Source of the DNA: Meghimatium bilineatum
Taxonomy: Eukaryota > Mollusca > Gastropoda > Stylommatophora > Philomycidae
Assembly: GCA_034231615.1 (NCBI GenBank)
Contig: CM067322.1
Coordinates: 51,652,456-51,716,455, forward strand
Length of the DNA: 64,000 bases
Reading direction: 5' to 3'
Both the position numbers and the translations under genes were made by a program. Of the stretch, positions 22,326 to 30,151 are shown piece after piece (the first letter of the stretch is position 1; the number at the start of each line of letters is the position of its first letter). The notes beneath the pieces were generated by a model that saw only the letters and a list, made by a program, of their open reading frames with translations, was not told where the DNA came from and ran no database searches.

Positions 22326-22663
22326 AACATGACATATTTAATGTTTAGCTTGATATTGTAACTCGTTAACATGACATATTTAATGTTTAGCTTGATATTG
22401 TAACTCGTTAACATGACATATTTAATGTTTAGCTTGATATTGTAACTCGTTAACATGACATATTTAATGTTTAGCTTGATATTGTAACTCGTTAACATGA
22501 CATATTTAATGTTTAGCTTGATATTGTAACTCGTTAACATGACATATTTAATGTTTAGCTTGATATTGTAACTCGTTAACATGACATATTTAATGTTTAG
22601 CTTGATATTGTAACTCGTTAACATGACATATTTAATGTTTAGCTTGATATTGTAACTCGTTAA
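22326..22663. repeat. 42-bp minisatellite, eight near-identical copies
   Basis: The unit begins AACATGACATATTTAATGTT and ends GATATTGTAACTCGTT. Because 42 is a multiple of three, the minus strand stays open for 117 codons with the period MLTSYNIKLNIKYV. It is a repeat artefact, not a gene. Confidence 0.95.
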
Positions 22664-22857
22664 CAATTATTTCTTCATAATTTACATTTGAGTTTTTGCC
22701 AACGTATGTTAACCATGTGTGTGTGTCGCATCAGTCTATTAACCGAGAACACAGAAACTGCTCACATTTTGATGAGTTATATTTGGGTCAAAGGGCATGA
22801 ACTCATGAACCACTAAACTACCATAAGTTATATTTAATATTACATAATCACCAGTAT

Positions 22858-22922
22858 GTTGCAGGGGAGCAAAGAATAGCAACACTGTTTACCTTTGACG
22901 CATGTCGTAAAAGGCGATCCTA
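22858..22922 (+). mobile_element. SINE-B 5' fragment
   Basis: GGGGAGCAAAGAATAGCAAC through CGTAAAAGGCGATC; cut off before the middle block. Confidence 0.8.
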
Positions 22923-22948
22923 CGCAAAAAAATGTTTGAACTACAGTT

Positions 22949-23105
22949 TCTTCTTCTTCAGCGTTCATTCTCAAACTCCCGCTGGATTTCCCTTGCAACA
23001 GGACAATCCTACAAAATTTCCAGTTGAATTTAGTCAAGAGAATGGAAATGCGTTGTGTTGCCGTTTTATTTGTGCCAATGGCCCAGCACATCCATCTTTG
23101 ATGGT
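22949..23105 (-). mobile_element. SINE-A
   Basis: Full-length reverse copy from CTTCTTCTTCAGCG to CATCCATCTTTGATGG. Confidence 0.9.
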
Positions 23106-23404
23106 AACTACAATTTAACCATTAGCAAGACGGATTAAAAAATACAAAACGTCTTCCTGCCACCGGATTCTTTTTTCACAATTTGCGTTATTGATGGTGA
23201 CTGTTTTGAAAATGTGATAATTTTTTGGTTGTTAGAGATATTTAAATATTTGCACATATAAATAAAGAATTGAATTCTGCATATATTGGTGTAATTTCTG
23301 TACATGATACCAGACGTATGAGAAAGCGGTAAAGACGTTTTTCACAAAAAAACTTATATTTTATAACAAATAAAGCAAAAAAATTAGTAAAAAAATAACT
23401 TACT
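23106..23404. other. AT-rich intronic stretch
   Basis: No exon, repeat or other feature recognised; many A- and T-runs. Confidence 0.5.
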
Positions 23405-23408
23405 TTAC

Positions 23409-23620
23409 TTATTGAATTGTTTGGCAACACTGTACACTAAATCACACACAAATCTGTTGTATTTATGGTCTTTCATTATCAAAATATTGCCAGGGAAACT
23501 GTATAAAACATGTAGATTTGCAGTAAAATCGTTCTTTGAGCTTAGGCCTAGAGTCATTTTTGGTGCCACTTCAACATATTCGATATCAAACATCTGGAAG
23601 TCCCCACACCAACACGCCAT
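23409..23620 (-). CDS. Possible first coding exon of an unrecognised gene inside a COLGALT intron
   Basis: A minus-strand ATG at 23620 opens 71 codons reading MACWCGDFQMFDIEYVEVAP, continuing through HVLYSFPGNILIMKDHKYN and ending near VYSVAKQFN. The composition looks like real protein, unlike the repeat-derived frames nearby. A GTAAAG donor lies at 23403-23408, just before the stop codon, so the frame probably continues by splicing. Upstream (23640-23990) is promoter-like. I do not recognise the family. It lies between two COLGALT exons on the same strand, so it could be a nested gene, an alternative first exon, or a sign that the COLGALT exons on either side do not form one transcript. Noncoding chance remains possible. 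Confidence 0.4.
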
Positions 23621-23639
23621 TCTGTATATTTACTGCTGT

Positions 23640-23990
23640 GAAACTAAATAACCCAATAATTCATGATTCAAGCCACGATTCAATGTTATTTTATTCAAAA
23701 TACAATGATACAACGGTCTATAAACCCGATTCACCATCATGGCATCGTACCGGTGTGCAGATGTGGTCAGATTAATTGGTATAAAACGTGTTACTTCTAC
23801 GTAGAAATTTTCACTACGATCATGATGGACGTAGAAATGTATCGGCTTCAATTGCATATGTTTCCCGAGTATGTGCATTGACCAATCAGGCTCTGGTATG
23901 TATATTTAACACAATATCTCATTGGATGACTTCTATCGACAACGGCAAGAGCCGCCATTTTTTTTGTTTATCGACAAGTGTTTACATAAG
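23640..23990. promoter_or_regulatory. Promoter-like stretch with CCAAT boxes and a YY1-type site
   Basis: CCAATCAG at 23882-23889, an inverted CCAAT (ATTGG) near 23923 and GCCGCCATTTT at 23951-23961 lie within 80 bp in a locally less AT-rich stretch. These are common in animal housekeeping promoters. It sits upstream of the minus-strand ATG at 23620 and could drive it, or work in both directions. This is inference from motifs only. Confidence 0.35.
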
Positions 23991-24137
23991 CATTGTGAAG
24001 GTTAAAGTCACTGTTTTTTATCACCATCCTTCTCCTCATCTTCTTCTTTTGCATTCTACCTTGGACTGCCATGTAGCATCACGTTTTTACTAACGACACT
24101 TAATGATGATGATGATGATGAACCAACACCCACTTAC

Positions 24138-24342
24138 CTAAAGCTTTCACAGAATGAGCAAATAAAATGATGTCATCTCTTGGACCACTATATCCCACTG
24201 GAGGTCAATTGTAGGAAAGATTCGGTGAAAGGTAGTGATGCAGGTTGATAAGAATAGCAGAGTGCACCATAGGAACAGGAAACACTCCAAAAATCTCCTG
24301 GTCTACAATGGATAGATAGTTACTACTACGAATGTAGTAGCC
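24138..24342 (-). CDS. COLGALT: COLGALT exon: PMVHS segment, with an in-frame TGA
   Basis: Minus-strand exon between the acceptor TATTCCTCCTCAG and a GTAAGT donor. It joins the exon at 27012-27087 in phase 0. It reads GYYIRSSNYLSIVDQEIFG, VFPVPMVHSAILINLHHYL and, near its end, PRDDIILFAHSVKALG. These match the family blocks GYY.RT, RRGCF.VPMVHSTFL and FDDIIVFA of the N-terminal glycosyltransferase domain. A TGA codon stands in frame at 24205-24207, between SYN and PPVGY, where the family has YPPHP.Y. The flanking frame and both splice sites are intact, so a sequencing error, a polymorphism or a recently disabled gene are the main readings. It ends in phase 1. Confidence 0.88.
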
Positions 24343-24409
24343 CTGAGGAGGAATACAAGAAACATTTGTGACTCACTTCTCAATAAAAGAAATGTTGGAT
24401 TGTTTATCA

Positions 24410-24571
24410 TAATCTTCTTCTTCAGCGTTCATTCTCAAACTCCCGCTGGATCTCTCTTGTAGCAGGAAAATCGCACTACTAGATTTCCAGCAGAATATAG
24501 ACCAGAGAATGGAAATGCATTGTGTCACCATTTTATTTGAGCCAATGACCCGACACATCCATCTTCAGAGG
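24410..24571 (-). mobile_element. SINE-A
   Basis: Full-length reverse copy, from CTTCTTCTTCAGCG to CATCCATCTTCAGAGG. Confidence 0.9.
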
Positions 24572-24689
24572 TATCAGAATCTAATCATACTTAACTGCAG
24601 ACTAGGCTGGCACACAGGTTCATGTAAGGCAGGTAACCGACCAAGTAATTATTACTGGTCTGCCAGGCTGATTTATATATATTCCACAT

Positions 24690-25050
24690 GACATATTCTT
24701 TCCAGATTGTAGTTGTCTTTAGAGTAGACCTGACGCAGGAAGGGGCGTGTTTAAACATTCTTCATCTTCAGCGTTCATTCTCAAACTCCCACTGGATTTA
24801 TGTTGTAGCAGGACAATGGTCCTACTAGATTTCCAGTAGAATGTAGTCCAGAGAATGGAAATGTGTTGTGTCGCTGTTTTAATTGCACCAATGACCCGAT
24901 ACATCCATCTTCGGCGGAGTTTAAGTAATCTGAGATGTCTCTAATCCATCCTTGTCTTTTTGGCGGCCCTTACCTCTGCTTCCAGGAACCATACCTTCCA
25001 TTATTAATTGTTCCATTTTGTTATGTCTCCTTATATGGCTAAATTATATC
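24690..25050 (-). mobile_element. LINE 3' end, interrupted by a SINE-A
   Basis: CACATGACATATTCTTTCCA at the left matches the 3' ends at 37750, 52690 and 57310. To the right of the SINE the minus strand reads MEQLIMEGMVPGSRG, as in the R.N..E.LIMEGKV.G.R motif of that LINE. The host LINE is therefore older than the SINE. Confidence 0.75.
24758..24917 (-). mobile_element. SINE-A nested in a LINE fragment
   Basis: Full-length reverse copy from TCTTCATCTTCAGCG to ATCCATCTTCGGCGG. Confidence 0.9.
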
Positions 25051-25184
25051 TGATTTAGAATTACTATATGCACTACTCTCTGAATTCAGAAAATATCAAA
25101 TTACAAGCTAGCCAATCTGCAAACTATGATGCTAAATATTAATTAGGAAGCAATCATTATATCTAAACTTTGATATTGTCAGAT

Positions 25185-25315
25185 AAGTAAGGTTCTGAAT
25201 GGAAACATTGTCAGATAAAGTGAAGTTCTGAATGGAGACATTGTCAAATTTAAAAAAAAGTTCTGAATGAAAACATTGTCAGATAAAGTAAAGTTCTGAA
25301 TGGAGACATTGTCCA
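25185..25315 (+). repeat. ~32-bp minisatellite, four copies
   Basis: Unit GTTCTGAATGGAAACATTGT followed by CAGATAAAGT(G)AA with small changes. The minus strand is open through it only because of the repeat. Confidence 0.85.
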
Positions 25316-25419
25316 AGGAGGAAACAACTCTTTGATGTATGTCTATTGTAAACAACAAAAGCTTTGACTTTGTATACAACTAGTCTGTCAAACAGGGAAA
25401 AAGCTTTTCAGATCGTGTT

Positions 25420-25800
25420 ACCGGAAAGTATTCATACCCCCTCCGAGTAGATGTCTTTTTCAATAGACACTGCATTGAGCCAGAAGCTGAAGTCTCTTGG
25501 GTATGAAAGATAGATCTGAGAAACCACTCCCACTACACACAAGAATTAAGAGCAAATCGCTCACAATTCCTGGCATTATTGACAACAATAACAACAACCA
25601 GAAAATATGACGTTGCCTCCTCCATGGAAAAAAGCTGCCTACTACCAATGTAGGATCGCTTCTGGCAGATGGTGTAAGGATACACGGTAAAATTTCTGTA
25701 GCTCACAAATGTAATATACTTTCATCCATCCTTCCAGATCCTGTTAACTTAACCTGTATGGTTATATAGCATTGAAAGTACCTTTTAATACAGAGTATTA
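25420..25800 (+). mobile_element. LINE 3' UTR fragment
   Basis: CCTCCGAGTAGATGTCTTTT, then CACTGCATTGAGCCAGAAGC, TGAAAGATAGATCTGAG and CAAGAATTAAGAG match the 3' UTR behind the LINE at 38147-39130, in the same order. Confidence 0.7.
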
Positions 25801-25807
25801 TTCTTCT

Positions 25808-26062
25808 TCTGCTGCATTTGTTTTCAAACTTCTGCAGATTAACAGGATGTATTCTGGAGAATGGAATGCATTGTGTCGACATGGTTACAGCTTAACTGTG
25901 ATATCTGTGCCTTTCGACCCGACACATGTGGCTTCTGGGTCACTTTGACCCCATTTGGGAAGGGACATACAACTCCACCTCCAAAACCTTAGTCTCCTTC
26001 TCTAATAATTTGCATGGAAAGTAAACAGTAGTGCTATTCTTTGCTCTACCTACAAGCACAGG
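25808..26062 (-). mobile_element. SINE-B, near full length
   Basis: Reverse copy with the tail hairpin, GCCTTTCGACCCGACACAT block and the TTTGCTCTACC end. Confidence 0.85.
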
Positions 26063-26139
26063 CAACATACAGGGAGGATATATCCTCTGGTTGCAAACCA
26101 TATCACTTCTAGTTTCTCCAATCACATTTCTCAAGTTTC

Positions 26140-26372
26140 TGATTCTTCTGTATTCTTTCTCAAATTCCTGCTGGTTACCAGGATATAGACCAGAGAATGG
26201 AATATGTTGCTTACAGCTTGGGTGCAATATCTGTGCCTTTCAGCTTGACAAATCCGACTTCAGCATGGCATGGAACTTTGGCCTTCAGCCAACCTTCTCA
26301 GTCGCCTTCTACAAACATGTAACTTATAGAGGTCACTGCTTTGCAATTCTTTGCTCCCATTTTAGGTCCTGC
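26140..26372 (-). mobile_element. SINE-B, diverged
   Basis: A second reverse copy directly after the first, with a deletion in the GGGTCACTGAC region. Confidence 0.8.
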
Positions 26373-26459
26373 AGCATAAGTACAGGCTCAGGCATTTCAT
26401 TTCTAGGCTTGGATCTGCCTGTTACTTGTTGGAGTTCATTGCTGTAGACACTTGATAAC

Positions 26460-26970
26460 TAACTTGACATTATCCACTCCAACAATAGTCCTCTTTGTTT
26501 TGGAACTCTAAACAATGGACTGTATGTTTGCTATCTCCAGGAATTGCGAGCAACTTATTTTTGGACTGAGAGTCTGTTACCGTAACTGTGCTAGTTAACA
26601 GGATTCTATAAGATTGTTGGTTGGTGGTCCAGCGGTCCATAGGCTCATGCCCTTTGACCCAATGCCATTGTGTGATATATGCATGTGTTTGTGAGCTGTT
26701 TTTTTGTTCCATATAATGTGTTCCATTTTACTGATCCTGGAGGGAGAAGCATTTTCCTGATGTCATCCAGGGCTGGACATTCAAAAAGGTGGTGGTCAAC
26801 AGTTTCATAGGGATGAATGCACAGCCGGCACCCTGGAGTGTGTTGTGGTTGTATTCTGCTCAGGTGATTGTTAAGCTGTACATGTATGCGCAGTCAGAAG
26901 ATTATACTCTGGTCTTTCCTTCCCAGGAGGTTGATGTTGTCCTTAGCATTTGGGCTGGTCATATATTTAT
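26460..26970 (-). mobile_element. Jockey-like LINE, C-terminal tail
   Basis: The minus strand reads NINLLGRKDQSIIF, LNNHLSRIQPQHTPGCRLC, then HPYETVDHHLFECPALDDIR and TLYGTKKQLTNTC. This is the RK.Q..IFRLRTGH..L..HL...C..C......H.L..CP arrangement after the RNase H domain of Jockey-type LINEs. A stop interrupts the RLRTGH region. Confidence 0.85.
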
Positions 26971-27011
26971 AGAGATTCTATAAGATGATTAAGAGAAACA
27001 CTGAGGTTTAC

Positions 27012-27087
27012 CTTTTCAGACATTCCTCCCCAGAAATTGGAATAGTAGCCCTCAACAGAAGCATTTAGCATAGGACCAATTACCAAT
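27012..27087 (-). CDS. COLGALT: COLGALT exon: SNFWGG motif
   Basis: Minus-strand exon between TTGCTGTTGCAAG and the donor GTAAAC. The first base completes a lysine codon from 28821-28885; then LVIGPMLNASVEGYYSNFW and GGMSEK. The family has VVAPML.S...YSNFWCGM at this point of the N-terminal glycosyltransferase domain; the usual cysteine of FWCG is glycine here. It ends in phase 0 and continues with GYY at 24342. Confidence 0.9.
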
Positions 27088-27295
27088 CTTGCAACAGCAA
27101 AAAAACATTGAGAATTAAAGGAGAATTACCAATATTAAATAAAACAAAACACATCAAAAATGTTAACACTTTAACACATCTGTAACAGGACATAATATAT
27201 ATATATATTTTATTTTTTTTCAAGATGTTAACACTCTAATAATTCAAGATGTTACCCACACTAACAAATATAAAACAGGAATAAGATATGTATTC

Positions 27296-27580
27296 TTCTT
27301 CTGCATTTGTTCTTAAGCTCTTGCAGATTAGCAGGATGTAGTCCGGAGAATGGAATGTGTTGTGCTTGGGTTTACAGCTTAGCTGTGATTATCTATGCCT
27401 TTCTGCCTGATACAACAACTTTAGCATGGCTTCTAGGCTGTTTTTTTACAGCTGAGCTGTGATTATCTGCGGCATTCAGTCTGACACATTGAACTTCAGC
27501 AAGGATTCTGAGTGATTTAAATTGGATAGAACAGCCAATTTCACCACAAAATACCTTAGTTGCTTCTTATGACATGCATG
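27296..27580 (-). mobile_element. SINE-B with internal duplication
   Basis: Reverse copy whose middle part (ACAGCTTAGCTGTGATTATC to the GACACATTGAACTTCAGC block) is present twice in tandem, at about 27383-27430 and 27450-27500. Confidence 0.75.
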
Positions 27581-27592
27581 GCCTATTAATTA

Positions 27593-27960
27593 AGGACATA
27601 ACTCTACCTGAATTTCAAAGTGGATGTCGTCCATGTGTTGCCTGGGCCAGAGAGGGGAGCAAATAGCAACACTGTTTACCTTCCACGAATGTTGTAAAAG
27701 GTGACTAAGGAGGGTATGGGATGGATTTGGCTGTCCCATCCCATATAGGGTCAGTGACCCAAAGCCATGCTGAAGTCGGTTGTTTCAGGCTGAAAGGCGC
27801 AGATATCGCAGCAATGCTGTAAACCATGATACAACGCATTGCGTTCTCCAGACTACATCCTGCTTATCTACAGGAGTTTGAGAATGAATGCAGAAGAAGA
27901 AGACAAAAAGTAGATGAAACAAATAGTCATAATCACTTGTGATGGACAAACAATAACAAC
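27593..27960 (+). mobile_element. LINE 3' tail split by a SINE-B
   Basis: AAGGACATAACT...TTTCAAAGTGGATG on the left and AAGTAGATGAAACAAATAGT, then CACTTGTGATGGACAAACAA on the right together form the tail found uninterrupted at 43790-43870. Confidence 0.8.
27627..27907 (+). mobile_element. SINE-B, full length, nested
   Basis: It starts at TCGTCCATGTGTTGCCTGGG and ends at GCAGAAGAAGAAGA. It is flanked by AAGTGGATG (27618-27626) and AAGTAGATG (27908-27916), a 9-bp target duplication with one later change. Confidence 0.88.
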
Positions 27961-27961
27961 A

Positions 27962-28025
27962 ACAATGACATGCATGGAAGGTAAATAGTGTTGCTATTCT
28001 TTGCTACCCTTTCGGATCCTACCAC
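27962..28025 (-). mobile_element. SINE-B 5' fragment
   Basis: Reverse copy of the CATGCATGGAAGGTAAATAG, TTGCTACCCTTTCGG part only. Confidence 0.8.
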
Positions 28026-28149
28026 ATATGTATTCAAGAAGTTAACACTCTAACAAATATAAAACTGGACTGACATCATAAGTCATCGCTGTCTTATAAA
28101 AGATATTGTCACAAGTGGATAATAATAATAATAACAGTTGCGTACCCAT

Positions 28150-28490
28150 AACATTTTCATCTGGCATGCTGAAGGTCTTACCAGCGGACCATCAGACCAA
28201 CCAGAATGCAACAGTAAATACCTAGTAGATGACGTGCAAATATAGTGATGCTTTCCTTTCGTGGAAGCCTCTCGTCACTTCATCTATGCAGCTATATGTT
28301 CATTCCCTCTAAGTAAAAGGCATCTTCAAAATCATTTCAAACCACAGAGAGTTGCAGCCTTAGTGTGTGTGAAATAAAGCTCTGGAGAAACCCCTCGACT
28401 GCACAAAAGAAGAATTCTATTTCTCAAAATTCCTAGTGATTCAAACAAACGTAACGCTTTCTTAATATCCAAAATCATACCAGCTGTTCA
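28150..28490 (+). mobile_element. LINE 3' UTR fragment
   Basis: TACCTAGTAGATGACGTGC, CTTTCGTGGAAGCCTCT and TTCCCTCTAAGTAAAAGGC follow the order of the UTR at 38930-39080. It ends in an AATAATAAT run. Confidence 0.7.
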
Positions 28491-28689
28491 AATAATAATA
28501 ATAACAAATACATTACACATCAACATCTCAGGCAAAGAATATTTCAATCAATTTTGTTTGGGTCATTCATTATCAGACTCCAAACTGAAGTATGTATTAA
28601 GGCTTTGGATTCTTGACATTTATCTGTGTACGAGATCCTTAGTCAGTAGTGGTGACCCAATAGTCTGCAGCGGCCTGTTCTAACATGAA

Positions 28690-28782
28690 ACTGTCCAGCA
28701 GGATGTAGTTCAGACAAGGGAAATGCATTTTGTCATCGTTTTATTTGCATCAATGGCCCAACACATGCAATTTCAGCTGTAA
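28690..28782 (-). mobile_element. SINE-A, 5' half
   Basis: Reverse partial copy with CAGCAGGATGTAGTTCAGA, GTTTTATTTGCATCAATGGC. Confidence 0.75.
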
Positions 28783-28820
28783 AGTTTCATTAAATGTACA
28801 AGAGCATACAACACACTTAC

Positions 28821-28885
28821 TTTTTCTGCCCCATAAGAATTTGAAGAGTTCTATTATTTTCTAGTGTCACATCAGCATCAATCAT
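28821..28885 (-). CDS. COLGALT: COLGALT exon: DxD motif of the N-terminal domain
   Basis: Minus-strand exon of 65 bp between the acceptor TATCTTTTTGATAG and a GTAAGT donor. It encodes MIDADVTLENNRTLQILMGQ plus K. With the preceding ...WADYLF this gives the family stretch ADYILF.DAD..L.N..TL..LM. The DAD triplet is the DxD-type metal and sugar-nucleotide site expected of a UDP-galactose transferase. Entry phase 0, exit phase 2, both matching the neighbours. Confidence 0.93.
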
Positions 28886-28989
28886 CTATCAAAAAGATAA
28901 AAACCTGCATTATCTAGTTGCATGTGGACAATATTTTTTTAAATCAGTAAAAATCATTTTGCATTAAATACAACAAAGTATATACACTC

Positions 28990-29170
28990 TACCGCCGAAG
29001 ACAGTAGAACACCTCCTTATTGACTGTCCTTACATTTCAACTGACAGGAAAAAACTTGTACAGACACTGTTAACAGTCTGAAACTCACTGTATGGATCAC
29101 TAAGTCAACTTTAGAAGACCTGCACTTTTTTTTAAAGAATGGCTTCACGCTGCCAAGACAAGAGTAGAAC
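28990..29170 (+). mobile_element. LINE C-terminal fragment
   Basis: The plus strand reads VEHLLIDCPY, then frames with RKKLVQTLL and a final FF.EWL..A.TR pattern, as at the end of Jockey-type LINEs. It is short and decayed. Confidence 0.6.
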
Positions 29171-29263
29171 TACTCCGTCTATCTATCTATCTATAAGCTG
29201 TATCCCAATGATGTTTCTTACTACAAGTTAATGTTAAATACTAAACAGTAAAAATTAACTCAC

Positions 29264-29379
29264 AAACAGATAGTCAGCCCAAATATTCCGAGCATGTTCT
29301 AGAGCCTTTTCCCTCAGACCAATCACATTTGCAAACCGTTTTTCTGTCCAATCACACGGAGATTCTTCATCTGTATATC
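29264..29379 (-). CDS. COLGALT: COLGALT exon: DWTEKRF...WADYLF
   Basis: Minus-strand exon of 116 bp between TTCATCTTTAG and GTGAGT. It completes a glycine codon with the exon at 33789-33901, then reads YTDEESPCDWTEKRFANVIG and LREKALEHARNIWADYLF. The family has (Y)PDEEGPKHWT..RF.HV..LR..AL..AR..WADYILF. It ends in phase 0 and the DAD exon follows. The 4.4-kb intron upstream of it contains the intact piggyBac element. Confidence 0.94.
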
Positions 29380-29499
29380 CTAAAGATGAACCAATAAACT
29401 ACAATTGAACAACTGATTATAGTTGTGCTTTTTCAATTTTCAATTTGAAAAGAAACAATTATTTTATGACCAAAAAAAAGGAGTTAAGAGCAGTTTACA

Positions 29500-29650
29500 C
29501 GTTTTTTAAGTTTGTCCTAAGATGAGAGACACCTGTTGTAAGCTTGTCCTAAGATAAGAGACACCTGTTGTAAGCTTATCCTAAGACCAGAGACACCTGT
29601 TGTAAGCTTGTCCTAAGACCAGAGACACCTGTTGTAAGCTTGTCCTAAGT
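29500..29650 (+). repeat. ~34-bp minisatellite, four copies
   Basis: Unit GTAAGCTTGTCCTAAGACCA followed by GAGACACCTGTT. Confidence 0.9.
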
Positions 29651-29694
29651 CGAAAGATGGTGGTCTGTTGTTACCTATAAGTTGGTGAATGGGG

Positions 29695-29838
29695 CCTTCT
29701 TCTTCATCGTCCATTCTCAAACTCCCGCTGGATATCTCTTGTAACAGGACAATGGTCCTACTAGATTTCCAGCAGGATGTAGTCCAAAGAATGGAAATGC
29801 GTTGTGTCGCCGTTTTATTGCGCCAATGTCTTCGGCGG
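29695..29838 (-). mobile_element. SINE-A
   Basis: Reverse copy lacking about 14 bp of the GGCCCGACACATCC region; it ends TCTTCGGCGGAAG 42 bp before the piggyBac element. Confidence 0.88.
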
Positions 29839-29891
29839 AAGTTTCTGATCAATATTCATATCTTTCTTCCACTGTGATGTTTAACTCTTTC

Positions 29892-29961
29892 CGGACCAAT
29901 CGCCAGTATACTGGCTTTATACTGTGGGTCTACAGGACCAATCGCCAGTATACTGGCTTTG
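29892..29961 (+). repeat. Subterminal direct repeats with a palindrome
   Basis: GGACCAATCGCCAGTATACT followed by GGCTTT occurs twice, 44 bp apart. Each copy contains the 14-bp palindrome GCCAGTATACTGGC and starts with the GGACC of the terminal repeat. Subterminal repeats commonly bind the transposase; that role is inferred here. Confidence 0.85.
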
Positions 29962-30151
29962 ATTGATCAACGTCTTAGATCGATCATATATTGATCAGTT
30001 ATATTTCGTTTTGCCCAGTTCAAGTTTTTATGTTAACCTCTGAACATCCGGGAAAGATCCTCTTCCGTTTTACAACCGGTACCGAAACACATGTGGTGTG
30101 TACAAGAAGATTTGTGATCGACATATTCTGTAACTTTTATTTCTGAAAAAA

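Noticed and set aside
22313-22666. 117-codon minus-strand frame with the period MLTSYNIKLNIKYV
   Set aside because: Produced by the 42-bp repeat, whose length is a multiple of three.
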